The translations under genes and the position numbers were made by a program. A DNA stretch of 64,000 nt from Nitratireductor mangrovi (GTDB lineage: Bacteria; Pseudomonadota; Alphaproteobacteria; Rhizobiales; Rhizobiaceae), in assembly GCF_007922615.2 (NCBI RefSeq), contig NZ_CP042301.2, positions 682,001 through 746,000 of the forward strand. Reading direction: 5' to 3'. The notes beneath the pieces were generated by a model, which saw nothing but the letters and a program-made list of their open reading frames with translations, did no database searches and had not been told where the DNA came from. Position 1 is the stretch's first letter. The number at the start of each line of letters is the position of its first letter. Positions 63,741 to 64,000 of the stretch are shown one piece after another.

Positions 63741-64000
63741 CTATCTTTCCTCGAGAAGGGCCGAAATCACTGCCAGCCGACCGGGGAGGCGGCTTTTCTG
63801 GAAGATCGCCTTCAGGTGACTGCGTACCGTTTCGGGCGAAATTTCGAGACGTGCGGCGATCGCGTTGTCACGGCGGCCATGCGACAGGCATTCCAGCACG
63901 CGCGCTTCGGCGGCGGTCAGGCGATGTCGCGTGGCAAACATTTCGAGTGCCGATGGCGGCGCACTCGCCGGTCTTGTCGGCTTGGCCGCAAGCGAGGCCT
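63741..64000 (-). CDS. LuxR-type response regulator or transcription factor, partial (3' end)
   Basis: The C-terminal part of a helix-turn-helix regulator; the reading frame stays open to the end of the window, so the start lies outside. The visible domain is the LuxR/FixJ type: LTAAEARVLECLSHGRRDNAIAARL, ISPETVRSHLKAIFQKS and the terminal helix LAVISALLEER. A proline- and alanine-rich linker (KPTRPASAPPSAL) precedes it. It stands 80 bases upstream of the amidase gene in the same direction, so it may control or accompany it. What its N-terminal sensing domain is cannot be seen. Confidence 0.85.
   Translation of the reverse strand, partial: ASLAAKPTRPASAPPSALEMFATRHRLTAAEARVLECLSHGRRDNAIAARLEISPETVRSHLKAIFQKSRLPGRLAVISALLEER

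Overview
The window looks like a chromosomal segment of a high-GC alphaproteobacterium of the order Hyphomicrobiales (Rhizobiales), most likely a Phyllobacteriaceae/Mesorhizobium-like organism. The clues are the general amino-acid transporter aapJQMP next to a cystathionine beta-lyase gene, a short DnaA-related HdaA, homologues of the mitochondrial complex I accessory subunits NDUFS4 and NDUFS6, the eukaryote-style split moaD/moaE beside uvrC and pgsA, and the block fabD-fabG-acpP-fabF-mltG-yicC-gmk facing rsmA-pdxA-surA-like-lptD-lptG-lptF. The genus cannot be fixed from the sequence alone.

Layout. 0-6.5 kb: a plus-strand core block for fatty-acid synthesis (fabD, fabG, acpP, fabF), then mltG (peptidoglycan), yicC (RNA decay) and gmk. 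6.5-14 kb: a convergent minus-strand block of tightly overlapping genes for LPS export (lptF, lptG, lptD), a periplasmic SurA-like chaperone, pdxA (vitamin B6) and rsmA (16S rRNA methylation). 14.3-17.7 kb: pepA, holC, a small methyltransferase and an unrecognised membrane protein. 17.7-24 kb: a crotonase and an ABC-F ATPase, the wreck of a PIN-domain (VapC-like) toxin gene, small metabolic or stress enzymes (RibD-C-like reductase, DinB, GST), ndk, and an outer-membrane beta-barrel protein behind a shared bidirectional terminator. 24.3-33.4 kb: an SDR, uvrC, pgsA, moaD, moaE, a PAS-PAS-GGDEF-EAL signalling protein, a second GST, small unknowns and rlmJ. 33.5-36.7 kb: a molybdopterin oxidoreductase, a parDE toxin-antitoxin pair with a candidate operator, and a DUF1801 protein. 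36.8-41.1 kb: purN and purM, then a CDP-alcohol phosphatidyltransferase, a PerM-like permease and hdaA.

41.2-45.7 kb is the most accessory-looking part. It starts with tRNA-Pro, an NDUFS4-like gene and tRNA-Arg, followed by two lower-GC genes for unrecognised membrane proteins, a secreted RTX/FG-GAP calcium-binding protein, a 24-bp tandem repeat and a very basic secreted protein. 45.7-55.7 kb: metC, a PAP2 phosphatase, aapJQMP with an intercistronic hairpin, a DUF2459 protein, an unrecognised cysteine-containing exported protein, a FAD monooxygenase and the NDUFS6-like zinc protein. 55.9-64 kb: ppk-ppx (polyphosphate), rnd, an MFS transporter, an exported amidase and the 3' part of a LuxR-type regulator that runs off the window.

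No insertion sequence, prophage, CRISPR array or complete defence island was seen. Most of the window is well-conserved housekeeping DNA. The points that deserve a second look are small: the unknown genes and repeat behind tRNA-Arg, the candidate operators upstream of acpP, parDE and the porin, the degenerate EAL motif, and the decayed toxin gene. Several starts are non-ATG (TTG or GTG) and were chosen from ribosome-binding sites, overlaps and family lengths.
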